22,783 bases of DNA from JAFDBW01 sp963825575 (GCA_963825575.1 CAWGUB010000016.1:1-22783); one strand, 5' to 3'; positions 7,864-15,830 are shown, counted from the stretch's first letter. Notes: a model not told the origin generated them from the sequence alone. Made by a program: numbers and translations.

Positions 7864-7975
7864 ATTAGTCTTTTCAATTTGAGGCAATTTCGTATAACCA
7901 ATATCGAAGACACACTGAAAATTGACAGTATTAGTGGATATCCTTTTAAGGTTTTGACTTGGGTTAAATTGAATC

Positions 7976-9412
7976 ATGCCTTCAGAACGGATTTTTAGTC
8001 TAGCTGGCTATTTTTATCTAACGCTGGAGATTGCCGCAATATTCTCGGCAATCAATGCAGTTATGCGAGCACGTACATCCCAAGGTGCAATCGCCTGGGC
8101 AATCGCTCTGATTTCCTTTCCCTTATTGAGCCTCCCTCTGTATTTCATCTTTGGCCGCAGTAAATTCCAGGGATATGTCAAAGCACGTCGAATTAATCAC
8201 AAAAGGTTAGCCTCTATTTTCGAGACATTCCTGGTAAATACAGAAAGATATCGCGCTCAATTCAGCATGGGCGAACAAATGTTTCACACCTTTGAATCAT
8301 TGGCCAAAATACCGTTTCTGAAGGGGAATACAACAGAACTTCTTATAGATGGTGAGCAGACCTTCTCTGAAATATTCAGGGGGATTAGTCAGGCAAAGAG
8401 TTACGTCCTCATCCAATTCTATATTGTCAAGAATGATGGGCTGGGGAAACAACTAAAATCCGTTCTGCTACAAAAGCTTGGTCAAGGTGTGAAAGTCTAT
8501 TTTTTGTGTGACGCTATTGGTAGCGCCGGGCTGTCGACGGATTATTTCGATGAACTTCAACAAGCCGGTGCTGAAGCGGTCACGTTTCGCTGTATGACCA
8601 AGTTCAGTCGCCGTATGCAAATCAATTTTCGTAATCATCGTAAGATTGTCGTTATAGATGGTCGCACTGCATATGTAGGCGGGCATAATATAGGCGATGA
8701 ATATTTAGGGAAGCTTCCCAGGTTAAGTCCCTGGCGCGACACCCATGTCAAAATCACGGGGCCCGCCGCACTCGCAGTGCAATTGGTTTTCGTTGAGGAC
8801 TGGTACTGGGTGACACAACAAATACCTTCATTAACCTGGGAGCCAAAGGTACCGGATGAGGTTGGTCAAAGAGTATTGGCTTTACCGAGTGGTCCGGCAG
8901 ATCACATGGATACGTGCAGTCTATTTTTCGTCCATACGATTAACTCTGCACAGAAAAGATGCTGGATTGTGAGCCCTTACTTTGTGCCTGATGAGTCCGT
9001 GGTTAGCGCACTGCAACTCGCGGCATTACGGGGCGTGGATGTGAGCATATTGTTACCTGAAAAAGCGGATCACAAGCTGGTTTATCTTGCCGGGTTCTCA
9101 TATTTCCATGAAATCCTGGACGCTGGAATCAAATTGTATCGCTATGGGAAAGGTTTTCTGCACCAGAAAGTCCTGTTGGTTGACGATCAACTTGCCTTGG
9201 TGGGTACTGCAAATTTTGTTAATCGTTCGTTTCGTTTGAATTTTGAGATTACCATGGTTTTTGCCGAGCAAGAGTTCAATGCAGCGGTATACAATATGCT
9301 GGAAGATGATTTTAAGAACAGCACACCGGTCACCACTGATGACTACGATAAACGTTCGATTATATTTAAATCTCTGTCGCGCATCTCGCGATTGTTTTCT
9401 CCAATATTATAA
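7976..9412 (+). CDS. cls: Cardiolipin synthase (phospholipase D family)
   Basis: Inner-membrane enzyme of 478 residues that joins phosphatidylglycerol molecules to form cardiolipin. Two N-terminal membrane helices (about 10-30 and 38-60) precede two phospholipase D domains. Both catalytic HKD motifs are complete: His221-x-Lys223-x4-Asp228 followed by Gly-Gly-His-Asn-Ile-Gly-Asp-Glu-Tyr, and His396-x-Lys398-x4-Asp403 followed by Gly-Thr-Ala-Asn-Phe-x-Asn-Arg-Ser. Length matches ClsA. ATG 7976 gives the normal N-terminus, although no Shine-Dalgarno sequence precedes it. The gene is more AT-rich than the antiporter and respiratory genes on either side, which may indicate a different origin. It stands alone as a transcription unit. 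Confidence 0.93.
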   Translation: MPSERIFSLAGYFYLTLEIAAIFSAINAVMRARTSQGAIAWAIALISFPLLSLPLYFIFGRSKFQGYVKARRINHKRLASIFETFLVNTERYRAQFSMGEQMFHTFESLAKIPFLKGNTTELLIDGEQTFSEIFRGISQAKSYVLIQFYIVKNDGLGKQLKSVLLQKLGQGVKVYFLCDAIGSAGLSTDYFDELQQAGAEAVTFRCMTKFSRRMQINFRNHRKIVVIDGRTAYVGGHNIGDEYLGKLPRLSPWRDTHVKITGPAALAVQLVFVEDWYWVTQQIPSLTWEPKVPDEVGQRVLALPSGPADHMDTCSLFFVHTINSAQKRCWIVSPYFVPDESVVSALQLAALRGVDVSILLPEKADHKLVYLAGFSYFHEILDAGIKLYRYGKGFLHQKVLLVDDQLALVGTANFVNRSFRLNFEITMVFAEQEFNAAVYNMLEDDFKNSTPVTTDDYDKRSIIFKSLSRISRLFSPIL

Positions 9413-9691
9413 TGGGGTGCAGGGCTTTGTAATGGCGTGTTCACTTTAACAACTGGCAGCTCCCGTCCTATCCTAATGACAAGCCAGCGGAGAGAAGATC
9501 GAAAAATCTCATAAATCACGATTAACAGGAACCCTTGGCTCCCTACCTAGCAGCATTCTTATATATATTGTTGCATCTCATTTTTGCATGTCCTTAGGAT
9601 TTATCAGACCTCCAAGAAAGCTTTAGTTTGCGTAAGCAATAAACGCCTTAGTGAAAAAAAATACACAATTTATGTGAACGGGTATGTATCA

Positions 9692-9876
9692 TGACACTCC
9701 CCTTCGTTTCAAAACCGAACAGGGGGGTGGCCCTTTCCTGACAGCTTGCGAACCTGGCAATGTCATCAGTAGCACCCGCCCCTCAATACCTGCGTAAACC
9801 TCCCCGCCCCTGTCACTTATGGCAACTGCCTGTCATGTCACACTGTCACGTTATCTTGGGGCCTTGTCACTGACAT
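9692..9876. repeat. Cluster of TGTCA pentamers
   Basis: TGTCA or its complement TGACA occurs at about 9692, 9739, 9761, 9811, 9831, 9836, 9844, 9865 and 9871. Five of these are TGTCAC or its close variant within 9811-9870, and 9865-9875 is a perfect inverted repeat TGTCA-C-TGACA. By chance well under one copy would be expected in this length. Function unknown; it could be a binding-site array, part of a structured RNA, or a relic of a mobile element beside the tRNA. Confidence 0.45.
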
Positions 9877-9963
9877 GGGAAATGTTACTGTCCCTAAATC
9901 ATAGTGCAAATAATTTTGAATGGAATTTATAAGGAATTGCTGAAAATAAAAACAAAAAAGGCC

Positions 9964-9979
9964 AGCCGTAAAAACGGCT
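9964..9979 (-). terminator. Intrinsic terminator of tRNA-Arg
   Basis: Read on the minus strand: AGCCGT, 4-base loop, ACGGCT, then GGCC and a run of six T (A bases at 9954-9959). It begins 16 bases after the tRNA CCA end. Confidence 0.8.
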
Positions 9980-9995
9980 AACCTAATGTAATTAT

Positions 9996-10072
<77 letters not shown>

Positions 10073-10082
10073 AAGGGTTTGC

Positions 10083-10111
10083 TTTATACCCCAATTCATG
10101 GGCTATTGCAA
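10083..10111 (-). promoter_or_regulatory. Promoter of tRNA-Arg
   Basis: On the minus strand TTGCAA (10106-10111) and TATAAA (10083-10088) are separated by exactly 17 bases, and the predicted start falls about four bases before the tRNA 5' end. This fits a sigma-70 housekeeping promoter. Confidence 0.6.
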
Positions 10112-10165
10112 CCGCTAATCAAGCGTATGTAGAGGGCTGTCGGGCCAATCTTATCCAGCGTCGAG

Positions 10166-10198
10166 AAGGGCGCTGCATGTCAGTCATGCAGCGCCCTT
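10166..10198. terminator. Strong hairpin after the cytochrome operon
   Basis: Fourteen-base perfect stem (10166-10179 with 10185-10198) around a 5-base loop, 28 bases beyond the stop of the pentaheme cytochrome gene. T-rich bases follow best on the plus strand (TTTT) and only TTCTC on the minus strand, yet its position suggests that it ends the minus-strand operon. Confidence 0.7.
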
Positions 10199-10225
10199 TT
10201 GTACAAAATCAGATGTCTCCGCAGA

Positions 10226-11029
10226 TCAGCCGCCTTCTTCTTCGTAAGCCTTCCTCACCAGCAGGAAAATCACCCCGGCCAGGATGAACAGGCCAATTAC
10301 GACGCTGCCCCAGAGTTTCCTTTTGCCCAGCGTGTTGTCAATTTCGGCCACCTTGCCCTTGACCTTGCTCAACTCGGCCTGCACGCCGCCGGTCTCCTTG
10401 CGCACCCGCTCCACATCAACACCGTGGAAGGTACGATGGAAGACGTTGCGTTGGTTGAAGAGAGTCCCCTCCAGCTCATCAACGGCAAAACCGAGCCGAT
10501 AGAGTCGGTCGAGGTCATGCTCGACATCCTTGATCATCGTGTCCGTCTCGACCAGAGACAGCCTGATCAGGGCGGCACGTTCGTAACTGTGGCAGCGGGT
10601 GCAATCCTCCTCGTTAATCAGGGCCAGACTGGCTCTTTTCACCGCATGGTTGCCGTGACAGACGACACACTGTGCGCCACCTTCCTCAATGGCCTTGCCA
10701 TGGGCTCCCGCCTTGTATTCCTCGGCCACGCCGACATGACAACGCCCGCAGAAGTCGGGGACCTCGGTATAATCCGGAGCACCGATAAAACCCCTGTCGG
10801 GGCTCTTGGCCATAGCCATATCGGTCGGGTCGCCACCGTGACAATCGTGACAGGAGATCCCATTTTCGGCATGTACGCTGGTCTGCCAATCGGCAACCGG
10901 TGCGCTGAGATGACCGGACAGGCCGGCATGGCATTGCAGACAAACGGTTTCGTCAGCGTGGCTTGTGTCAGGCGCCGACAACAGGGCCAGGCTTAAGACC
11001 AGAAACGACCAGATGACAACGCGACTCAT
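10226..11029 (-). CDS. Membrane-anchored pentaheme cytochrome c of a bc complex
   Basis: 267-residue periplasmic electron carrier with five Cys-x2-Cys-His heme sites, at residues 30-34, 60-64, 94-98, 121-125 and 143-147. An N-terminal signal peptide (about 1-25, ending Ser-His-Ala) exports it; a helical region (about 150-235) and one C-terminal membrane helix (about 240-258, followed by positive residues) anchor it. Start chosen as ATG 11029, which overlaps the cytochrome b stop as ATGA; an upstream in-frame ATG at 11044 is less likely. It occupies the place of cytochrome c1 or f in the Rieske-b-c operon, so it probably accepts electrons from the Rieske protein and passes them to periplasmic cytochromes. 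Additional His residues could serve as distal ligands. It is unrelated in sequence to c1 or f. Confidence 0.88.
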   Translation of the reverse strand: MSRVVIWSFLVLSLALLSAPDTSHADETVCLQCHAGLSGHLSAPVADWQTSVHAENGISCHDCHGGDPTDMAMAKSPDRGFIGAPDYTEVPDFCGRCHVGVAEEYKAGAHGKAIEEGGAQCVVCHGNHAVKRASLALINEEDCTRCHSYERAALIRLSLVETDTMIKDVEHDLDRLYRLGFAVDELEGTLFNQRNVFHRTFHGVDVERVRKETGGVQAELSKVKGKVAEIDNTLGKRKLWGSVVIGLFILAGVIFLLVRKAYEEEGG

Positions 11030-12126
11030 GAGTAGTGCCCCCATACGGAAATGGCCACAAACAGGAGAATCCCGAGAACGTAGCAGGTTACAAACAACGG
11101 CCGCCTGGCCGGTCGTCTTTCCGGGCCCCGGTCGATGAAAGGCAGCAACGCCAGGAAAGTCATGAACGCGCCCTGCACCCCCAGGCCGATAATCTCACTG
11201 GGGAAGATCTTCAGCGTCTGGTAGGCCCAGAGAAAGTACCATTCCGGCTTGATGTGCGGTGGTGTTACAAACGGGTCCGCGGGCTGGAAGGCCGATTCGG
11301 GGAAGAACATCCCCGGTGCATAGAAGATAATCGCCAGCATGAACGCGATAAAGAAACTGATGACGGCAGCATCTTTGACGAAATAATTCGGGAAAAACGG
11401 GATTCCGCCGGGATGCTTATCATGCTCGAAGAACGGCAGTTCCTCGGACGCCTTATATTCAGAACCAAATGGTGCGGACGAAATGCCGCGGCGTTTTACG
11501 CAGAACAGGTGGGCGCCCATCAACCCGAGCAGCACCAGCGGCATGCCGACCACGTGCAGGGCAAAGAACCGTCCCAGAGTCTGGTTGTCGACCGTAGGTC
11601 CGCCACGCAGGAACTCGACCAGGTAGTTGCCAACCACCGGGATGGCACCGGCCGCGTCGGTGGCGACCGTGGTGGCCCAGAACGAGAGCTGGCTCCAGGG
11701 CAGCAGGTAGCCTGTCAGGCACAGGCCCATGGTCAGGTTGAAGATAATGAATCCGGTCAACCAGGTAAACTCTCGACGCCCCTTGTAACTGCCCATGAAG
11801 AGGACTGAAAGCATGTGCAGCAGCAGGGCGATGACGATGACGTTGGCACCGATCGCATGCAGCATCCGAAACAGCCAGCCATAAGGCACATTGTTGACAA
11901 TGTGCTGGACGCTGGCAAAAGCTTTCTCGGCGTCCGGCACATAGAACATGAGCAGCAGGATACCGGTGATGATCTGCAAGGTGAAAAGCGCCATCAGGAC
12001 GGCACCGAGGGTATACCAGACATTGACATTGCGCGGTAGCAGGTAACCACGCAATTCCTTGTCGTAGATGTCTTTGATCCCGAGGCGCACATCAATGAAA
12101 TCGACCAGCCATTTTATCGGTTGCAT
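11026..12126 (-). CDS. Cytochrome b of a bc-type quinol oxidoreductase
   Basis: 366-residue integral membrane subunit that oxidises quinol and carries two b hemes. About eight helices are visible. Heme ligand pairs are His-x13-His in helix B (near residues 90-104) and His-x14-His in helix D (near 193-208); the extra residue in helix D is the cytochrome b6 pattern, whereas mitochondrial-type cytochrome b has 13. The quinol-oxidation loop Pro-Glu-Trp-Tyr is present near residue 291. Unlike split b6/subunit IV, the two halves are fused here. The gene follows the Rieske gene nine bases downstream and overlaps the pentaheme cytochrome gene. GAGG lies shortly before ATG 12126. Confidence 0.95.
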   Translation of the reverse strand: MQPIKWLVDFIDVRLGIKDIYDKELRGYLLPRNVNVWYTLGAVLMALFTLQIITGILLLMFYVPDAEKAFASVQHIVNNVPYGWLFRMLHAIGANVIVIALLLHMLSVLFMGSYKGRREFTWLTGFIIFNLTMGLCLTGYLLPWSQLSFWATTVATDAAGAIPVVGNYLVEFLRGGPTVDNQTLGRFFALHVVGMPLVLLGLMGAHLFCVKRRGISSAPFGSEYKASEELPFFEHDKHPGGIPFFPNYFVKDAAVISFFIAFMLAIIFYAPGMFFPESAFQPADPFVTPPHIKPEWYFLWAYQTLKIFPSEIIGLGVQGAFMTFLALLPFIDRGPERRPARRPLFVTCYVLGILLFVAISVWGHYS

Positions 12127-12135
12127 GAAAGCCTC

Positions 12136-12567
12136 CTATCCGATCTTCAACTGGTCGCCATCAAGCTCGACGACAAGGGTTTCAAGGGGGGCCGGTGGCG
12201 GGCCGCCGAGGACCTGACCCTCCGAAGAGAACCGGCCGCCGTGGCATGGACAAAGGAACTCACCGGCCTGTTCCTGCCAGGCAACTACGCAGCCGAGATG
12301 GGTGCATACTGCCGAGAGGGCGACAAATTGGCCCGGTGTCGGTTGCAGGACCACCGCGGGCTTGCTGCGGTATTGAAAAAAGTGTGCTTTCCCCTGTTTG
12401 ACTTCGCTGCGAGCCACGACGACTTTTTCACCGCTGCCAGCAGCTGTGATGGGAGAAAGAAAACGGAACACCGGCCAGGCCGATGCCGCACCGATCAGTG
12501 CGCCAAGCCCGCCAAGCATGGTGAAGAGAAACTTTCGCCGTTGGGGGGGCGAGACATTGGTCGTCAT
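12136..12567 (-). CDS. Rieske iron-sulfur protein
   Basis: 143-residue Rieske subunit. A twin-basic segment (Arg-Arg-Lys-Phe-Leu near residue 10) and one hydrophobic helix (about 13-32) form an uncleaved Tat-type anchor. The [2Fe-2S] ligands are Cys-Thr-His-Leu-Gly-Cys (near 88-93) and Cys-Pro-Cys-His-Gly-Gly (near 106-111), both complete, including the extra disulfide cysteines. It ends shortly after the cluster domain, as short prokaryotic Rieske proteins do. It takes one electron from quinol at the cytochrome b site. AAGGAG lies six bases before ATG 12567, with a promoter upstream. Confidence 0.95.
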   Translation of the reverse strand: MTTNVSPPQRRKFLFTMLGGLGALIGAASAWPVFRFLSPITAAGSGEKVVVARSEVKQGKAHFFQYRSKPAVVLQPTPGQFVALSAVCTHLGCVVAWQEQAGEFLCPCHGGRFSSEGQVLGGPPPAPLETLVVELDGDQLKIG

Positions 12568-12616
12568 GGAGTCTCCTTGGAAAATTAAATGGAATCAAAC
12601 CTTAAAAAACTTGTTC

Positions 12617-12644
12617 AGTATAATACAGTCGAGAAGTCTTTCAA
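12617..12644 (-). promoter_or_regulatory. Promoter of the Rieske/cytochrome b/c operon
   Basis: On the minus strand TTGAAA (12639-12644) and TATACT (12617-12622) are 16 bases apart, giving a start near 12610 and a leader of about 43 bases that contains the AAGGAG ribosome site. Suggests that the bc operon is transcribed separately from the DUF1573 gene upstream. Confidence 0.5.
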
Positions 12645-12679
12645 TAGTGGAAAGGGTAACCGTACAGATAAAAATACCG

Positions 12680-13366
12680 TTAATTGCGAATCACGGCGTA
12701 AACAGGAATGCGCAACTGGTTATTCGGCACACCATCCACCGGCACCAGGACGTAACCACTAAAGCGCAACGTGCCAGGTTTCGGAGTTAGCATCAATTCG
12801 AGAGAGGCCTCCTCACCCTTGGCCAGCGTGGTCTTCGGCATCTCGGCCTGAAGTTCTGCTGCTGTTGTACTCGGCACCCCGAGGGTTAAAGACGTTTCCC
12901 CCTGGTTGCGCAGAACGACCTTCGATGCCAGGGTCTGGTCGCCGGCTACCGTGCCAAAATTGACCTGCTCAGGTTCTACGGCAATGATTTCAAGGACCTG
13001 GCCCTTGATTTTAAGTTGCACGACCGGCTTCACCGGATCGTTGCTGTACAGGTAAACCGTCTTGCTCACGCTGCCACGAAAACGGGTACTGTCAAAATTA
13101 GTCTTTATCTGGCCTTTTGCGCCGGGGGCCAGATTCTTTTCCGAAAGCAGAACTGCCGTACAGCCACAGGAACTGCGCACCCGGTCAATCAGCAGGGGGT
13201 CCTGTCCCGCATTGACGAATTCGAAGGCATGCTGGACTCTCTCACCCTGATAAACTTTGCCGAAATCAAATTGCGTACTCGTGAATTTGATGTCCGGAGC
13301 TGCAAAGGCGAGTGACCCACACAGACAGATCAGGAAGGCAATGGCTGGGCAGACTATGGTGCGCAT
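12680..13366 (-). CDS. Exported DUF1573 protein
   Basis: 228 residues. A cleavable signal peptide (about 1-22, ending Ala-Phe-Ala-Ala) is followed by two Ig-like beta domains of the DUF1573/ASH-like type: Phe-Asp-Phe-Gly-Lys-Val-Tyr-Gln-Gly-Glu then Ser-Ser-Cys-Gly-Cys-Thr, the DUF1573 hallmark, near residues 65-70, and a second domain opening with Val-Asn-Phe-Gly-Thr-Val. The family is periplasmic or surface exposed; its function is not established. The Cys-Gly-Cys pair could bind a metal or form a disulfide. GGGAG lies seven bases before ATG 13366. It sits 112 bases upstream of the Rieske gene on the same strand and is divergent from hpt. Confidence 0.85.
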   Translation of the reverse strand: MRTIVCPAIAFLICLCGSLAFAAPDIKFTSTQFDFGKVYQGERVQHAFEFVNAGQDPLLIDRVRSSCGCTAVLLSEKNLAPGAKGQIKTNFDSTRFRGSVSKTVYLYSNDPVKPVVQLKIKGQVLEIIAVEPEQVNFGTVAGDQTLASKVVLRNQGETSLTLGVPSTTAAELQAEMPKTTLAKGEEASLELMLTPKPGTLRFSGYVLVPVDGVPNNQLRIPVYAVIRN

Positions 13367-13473
13367 CGAAATACTCCCGAGTGAAATGGCCGCATATCAA
13401 AGGGCCTCAGATGGGGCAGATTATAACACAGGATTTCCCTGGACCCGACCAGGATTTTACTCCCTTGAAAAAA

Positions 13474-13502
13474 TTGACATAAATTGACTGCTTTGCTATA
13501 GA
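13474..13502 (+). promoter_or_regulatory. Promoter of hpt, very close to the start codon
   Basis: TTGACA (13474-13479), 17 bases, TATAGA (13497-13502). The predicted transcription start is about 13508-13510, only three to five bases before the ATG at 13513, so the message would be leaderless or nearly so. Confidence 0.6.
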
Positions 13503-13512
13503 ATAGCCGATT

Positions 13513-14061
13513 ATGGCGACTCCCGACACCTCTCAGAAAAAGCATTTATTAACCCAACTTTTTTCTGCGGAAGAAATCGCCGCCAGAGTTAAAGAGCTTG
13601 CCGGCCAGATCGACAGGGATTACGATGGCCGCGAGATATTGATGGTCGCGGTGCTCAAGGGCTCTTTCCTTTTTATTGCCGACCTGATCAGAGCGGTCAA
13701 AGCCCCGACGATCATTGACTTTGTGCGCCTGGCCAGCTACGGCTCCGCAACCCAGTCATCGGGAATTATAGAGGTTCGCAAGGACCTGGAGATGTCGATC
13801 AAGGGCAAGGATGTTCTGATCGTTGAGGATATCGTCGACAGTGGCCAGACCCTTGAATCATTGCGCAACATGCTCTTGAACCGCCAGCCTGCCAGTCTGC
13901 GGATCTGCACTCTGATCGACAAACAGGCTCACCGCGTAACCAATGTCCCGGTTGACTACATCGGGTTTTCCATGGGCGATGGGTTCATCGTCGGCTATGG
14001 TTTGGACTTTGACGAGAGATACCGTGACTTGCCCGACATCCGTGTGGTCGAGAGCGTCTGA
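13513..14061 (+). CDS. hpt: Hypoxanthine phosphoribosyltransferase
   Basis: Purine salvage enzyme of 182 residues that converts hypoxanthine (or guanine) and PRPP to IMP (GMP) in the cytoplasm. The PRPP-binding motif Val-Leu-Ile-Val-Glu-Asp-Ile-Val-Asp-Ser-Gly-Gln-Thr is complete near residue 98. Also present are the Leu-Lys-Gly-Ser-Phe-x-Phe segment near 50 and the C-terminal Asp-Tyr-Ile-Gly-Phe then Gly-Leu-Asp-Phe-Asp-Glu-x-Tyr-Arg-Asp-Leu-Pro typical of HPRT. Length is normal. ATG 13513 has no Shine-Dalgarno sequence; a consensus-like promoter ends about ten bases before it. It lies 22 bases before the MJ0042/DUF3426 gene and probably heads that transcript. Confidence 0.95.
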   Translation: MATPDTSQKKHLLTQLFSAEEIAARVKELAGQIDRDYDGREILMVAVLKGSFLFIADLIRAVKAPTIIDFVRLASYGSATQSSGIIEVRKDLEMSIKGKDVLIVEDIVDSGQTLESLRNMLLNRQPASLRICTLIDKQAHRVTNVPVDYIGFSMGDGFIVGYGLDFDERYRDLPDIRVVESV

Positions 14062-14083
14062 ATCCACGACTAGGAGAAACTGA

Positions 14084-15805
14084 ATGATCGTTCAGTGCCA
14101 AGCATGTCAAACCCGTTTCCGTTTGGCAGACGAAAAAATCAAGCCCGGCGGCATCAAAGTCCGTTGCTCGAAATGCAAAGAGATATTCAGCGTCACCTTG
14201 CCCGAGCCGGAGCCCGTAGAGGAGTCAGTAGATTTCGGCTCCTTTAACATGGAGCCGGTAGCCGAAGAAACTCCTGACGAAGCGTCAGCTGCTGCCGACA
14301 ACCCGGAAGAAGAGTCCTCCGAGCCACAGGAAGAGTCCTTCGAACCGGAAGAAGAATCCGCTGCTGCAGATTCTGGAGATACTCCTGAACCGGCTGATGA
14401 ACCGCAGGGTGATGAATCGCCGGCCGATGAGATTGATTTCAGCAGCCTCGTAAAAGAAATGGATACTACAGTTGCAGGCGGAGAACTAGCCGACGAGTTT
14501 TCCTTTGCCGACATCAGTCAGCCCGCCGAAGGCGATGAAACATCAATAGACTCCGATTTTGCCCATGTAGACGAGACTCCAGCTGGACAGCCCGAAGAGG
14601 AATCTGCCGATTTCGGCGCGGCGCTCGAAGCAACCGAGGAACCAGGAGGCCCCGTCGAGTTCGACTTCGGCGATGATTCCAGCTCCACGGACGAGGTGGA
14701 AAGCACGACACCGGACCCCACAATAGAAGAAGAGACGGGGGTTGCAGAATTCACTTTCGAATCAACCGACGATGAAACCACGGAACCTTCAGAGTTCACT
14801 TTTGCAGAGGAGGAAGACAGCACGGAAGAGTCTCCTGTAGAGGAACCTGCAGACTTTGCCTTCGGCGACCCAAATGACCAGGGAGACGAAAACGCTTTCA
14901 GCCTTGACGATGAGACCCCACGCGCCGCTGACCCGGCTTCTGAATGGGATGAAAAGTCGCCTGCCGGTGATTCTTTTGATTTCGATGAGCCCCGGTTTGA
15001 CACCGATAAAACTGAACCGGAGAGCGCACCGAAAGCCCAGGAAGAAGGGGGTCTGCAGTTTGGCGAAATCGACTTCTCCAGCGATGACGACGAAAGTGGC
15101 GTACCAAACTTCCAGACCGATGATTCCTTCCCCGGAGCCATCATGGAGAAACAGGAAGAGCCAGAGTCTTTTTCCCGGCACGAGCAGACACCGCCAGCTT
15201 CCCGTGACTTTGATAATGAAGAACCGCTGCCGGTTCCTCCCCCTCCGAAAAAGAGCTCCCTGTCGCGGATCCTGCTGCTACTGATTCTGCTGCTGGTTGC
15301 TCTGGGCGGCGCGGCCGGCTTCCAGTTCATGCAGGAGGGTTCTCTTAATCTGAATGCCGTGACAGAATACCTGCCATTCCTGAAGGATTACATCGGCGAG
15401 ACCCAGGAGGTTGCCCCGGCAGATCGCATTGGCATCAACATCAGTGGCAGCTCATATGTCGACGGCCAGGCCGGACAAATGCTGGTCATCCAGGGATCCG
15501 CAGTCAACAACGACACGAACAGGCGATCATCGATCACCATCAAAGGGACTCTACTCGACGCGAATGGGACAACCCTCCTGCAACAGACTGTCTTCTGCGG
15601 CAACGCTCTTGATGATGCCGCCCTGGCAAAGATGCCTTTCAGTGCCATCGAAGAGGCGATGAACAACGAGTTTGGCGACAGCCTTTCGAACATGAATATT
15701 GCCTCCGGAGGATCGATTCCATTCACCATCGTCTTCCGCAACCTGCCGTCCGGAATTGCCAACATCAATGTCGAGGTGGTCGATTCCAAGCTCGGCGGGG
15801 GTTAA
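14084..15805 (+). CDS. MJ0042 zinc finger / DUF3426 membrane protein with acidic repeats
   Basis: 573 residues. Residues 1-37 form an MJ0042-type zinc ribbon with Cys5-x2-Cys8 and Cys28-x2-Cys31. Residues about 45-380 are a very acidic, Pro- and Ser-rich region without predicted fold, studded with short aromatic-acidic units of the form Phe-x-Phe followed by Asp/Glu. A Pro-rich stretch leads to one membrane helix (about 391-412), and the C-terminal about 160 residues form a DUF3426 domain with the usual Gly-Ser-Ala-Val-Asn-Asn and Pro-Phe-x-Ile-Val-Phe segments. Topology is presumably cytoplasmic zinc finger, periplasmic DUF3426. AGGAG lies eight bases before ATG 14084. Function is not known for the family. 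Ends at a bidirectional terminator. Confidence 0.88.
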   Translation: MIVQCQACQTRFRLADEKIKPGGIKVRCSKCKEIFSVTLPEPEPVEESVDFGSFNMEPVAEETPDEASAAADNPEEESSEPQEESFEPEEESAAADSGDTPEPADEPQGDESPADEIDFSSLVKEMDTTVAGGELADEFSFADISQPAEGDETSIDSDFAHVDETPAGQPEEESADFGAALEATEEPGGPVEFDFGDDSSSTDEVESTTPDPTIEEETGVAEFTFESTDDETTEPSEFTFAEEEDSTEESPVEEPADFAFGDPNDQGDENAFSLDDETPRAADPASEWDEKSPAGDSFDFDEPRFDTDKTEPESAPKAQEEGGLQFGEIDFSSDDDESGVPNFQTDDSFPGAIMEKQEEPESFSRHEQTPPASRDFDNEEPLPVPPPPKKSSLSRILLLLILLLVALGGAAGFQFMQEGSLNLNAVTEYLPFLKDYIGETQEVAPADRIGINISGSSYVDGQAGQMLVIQGSAVNNDTNRRSSITIKGTLLDANGTTLLQQTVFCGNALDDAALAKMPFSAIEEAMNNEFGDSLSNMNIASGGSIPFTIVFRNLPSGIANINVEVVDSKLGGG

Positions 15806-15830
15806 GCGACAAAGCAAGCCGGATAAAAAA

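Larger units (their letters stand above)
7669..7975. other. AT-rich divergent region before the cardiolipin synthase gene
   Basis: No gene. It holds three copies of TGATAGT (7760, 7774, 7850), an inverted repeat at 7810-7831, and a TTGACA hexamer at 7922-7927 that may be the -35 box of the downstream gene (a poor -10, TTTAAG, sits 17 bases later at 7945-7950). The repeats and inverted repeat are listed separately. Confidence 0.4.
9413..9995. other. 583-base gene-free region between cls and tRNA-Arg
   Basis: Lies downstream of both flanking genes (cls plus, tRNA minus), so a promoter is not expected. No open frame over about 60 codons and no family I recognise. It holds the TGTCA cluster (listed separately) and, at its right end, the tRNA terminator. 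I see no copy of the tRNA 3' end that would mark an integration site. Confidence 0.5.

Noticed and set aside
10199..11808. Long plus-strand frames (265 and 257 codons) opposite the cytochrome genes
   Set aside because: Antisense shadows of the heme protein and cytochrome b genes, whose motifs are complete.
14518..15330. Minus-strand Ser-rich frame of 270 codons
   Set aside because: Shadow of the acidic GAA/GAG/TCC-rich repeat region on the plus strand; composition explains the open frame.
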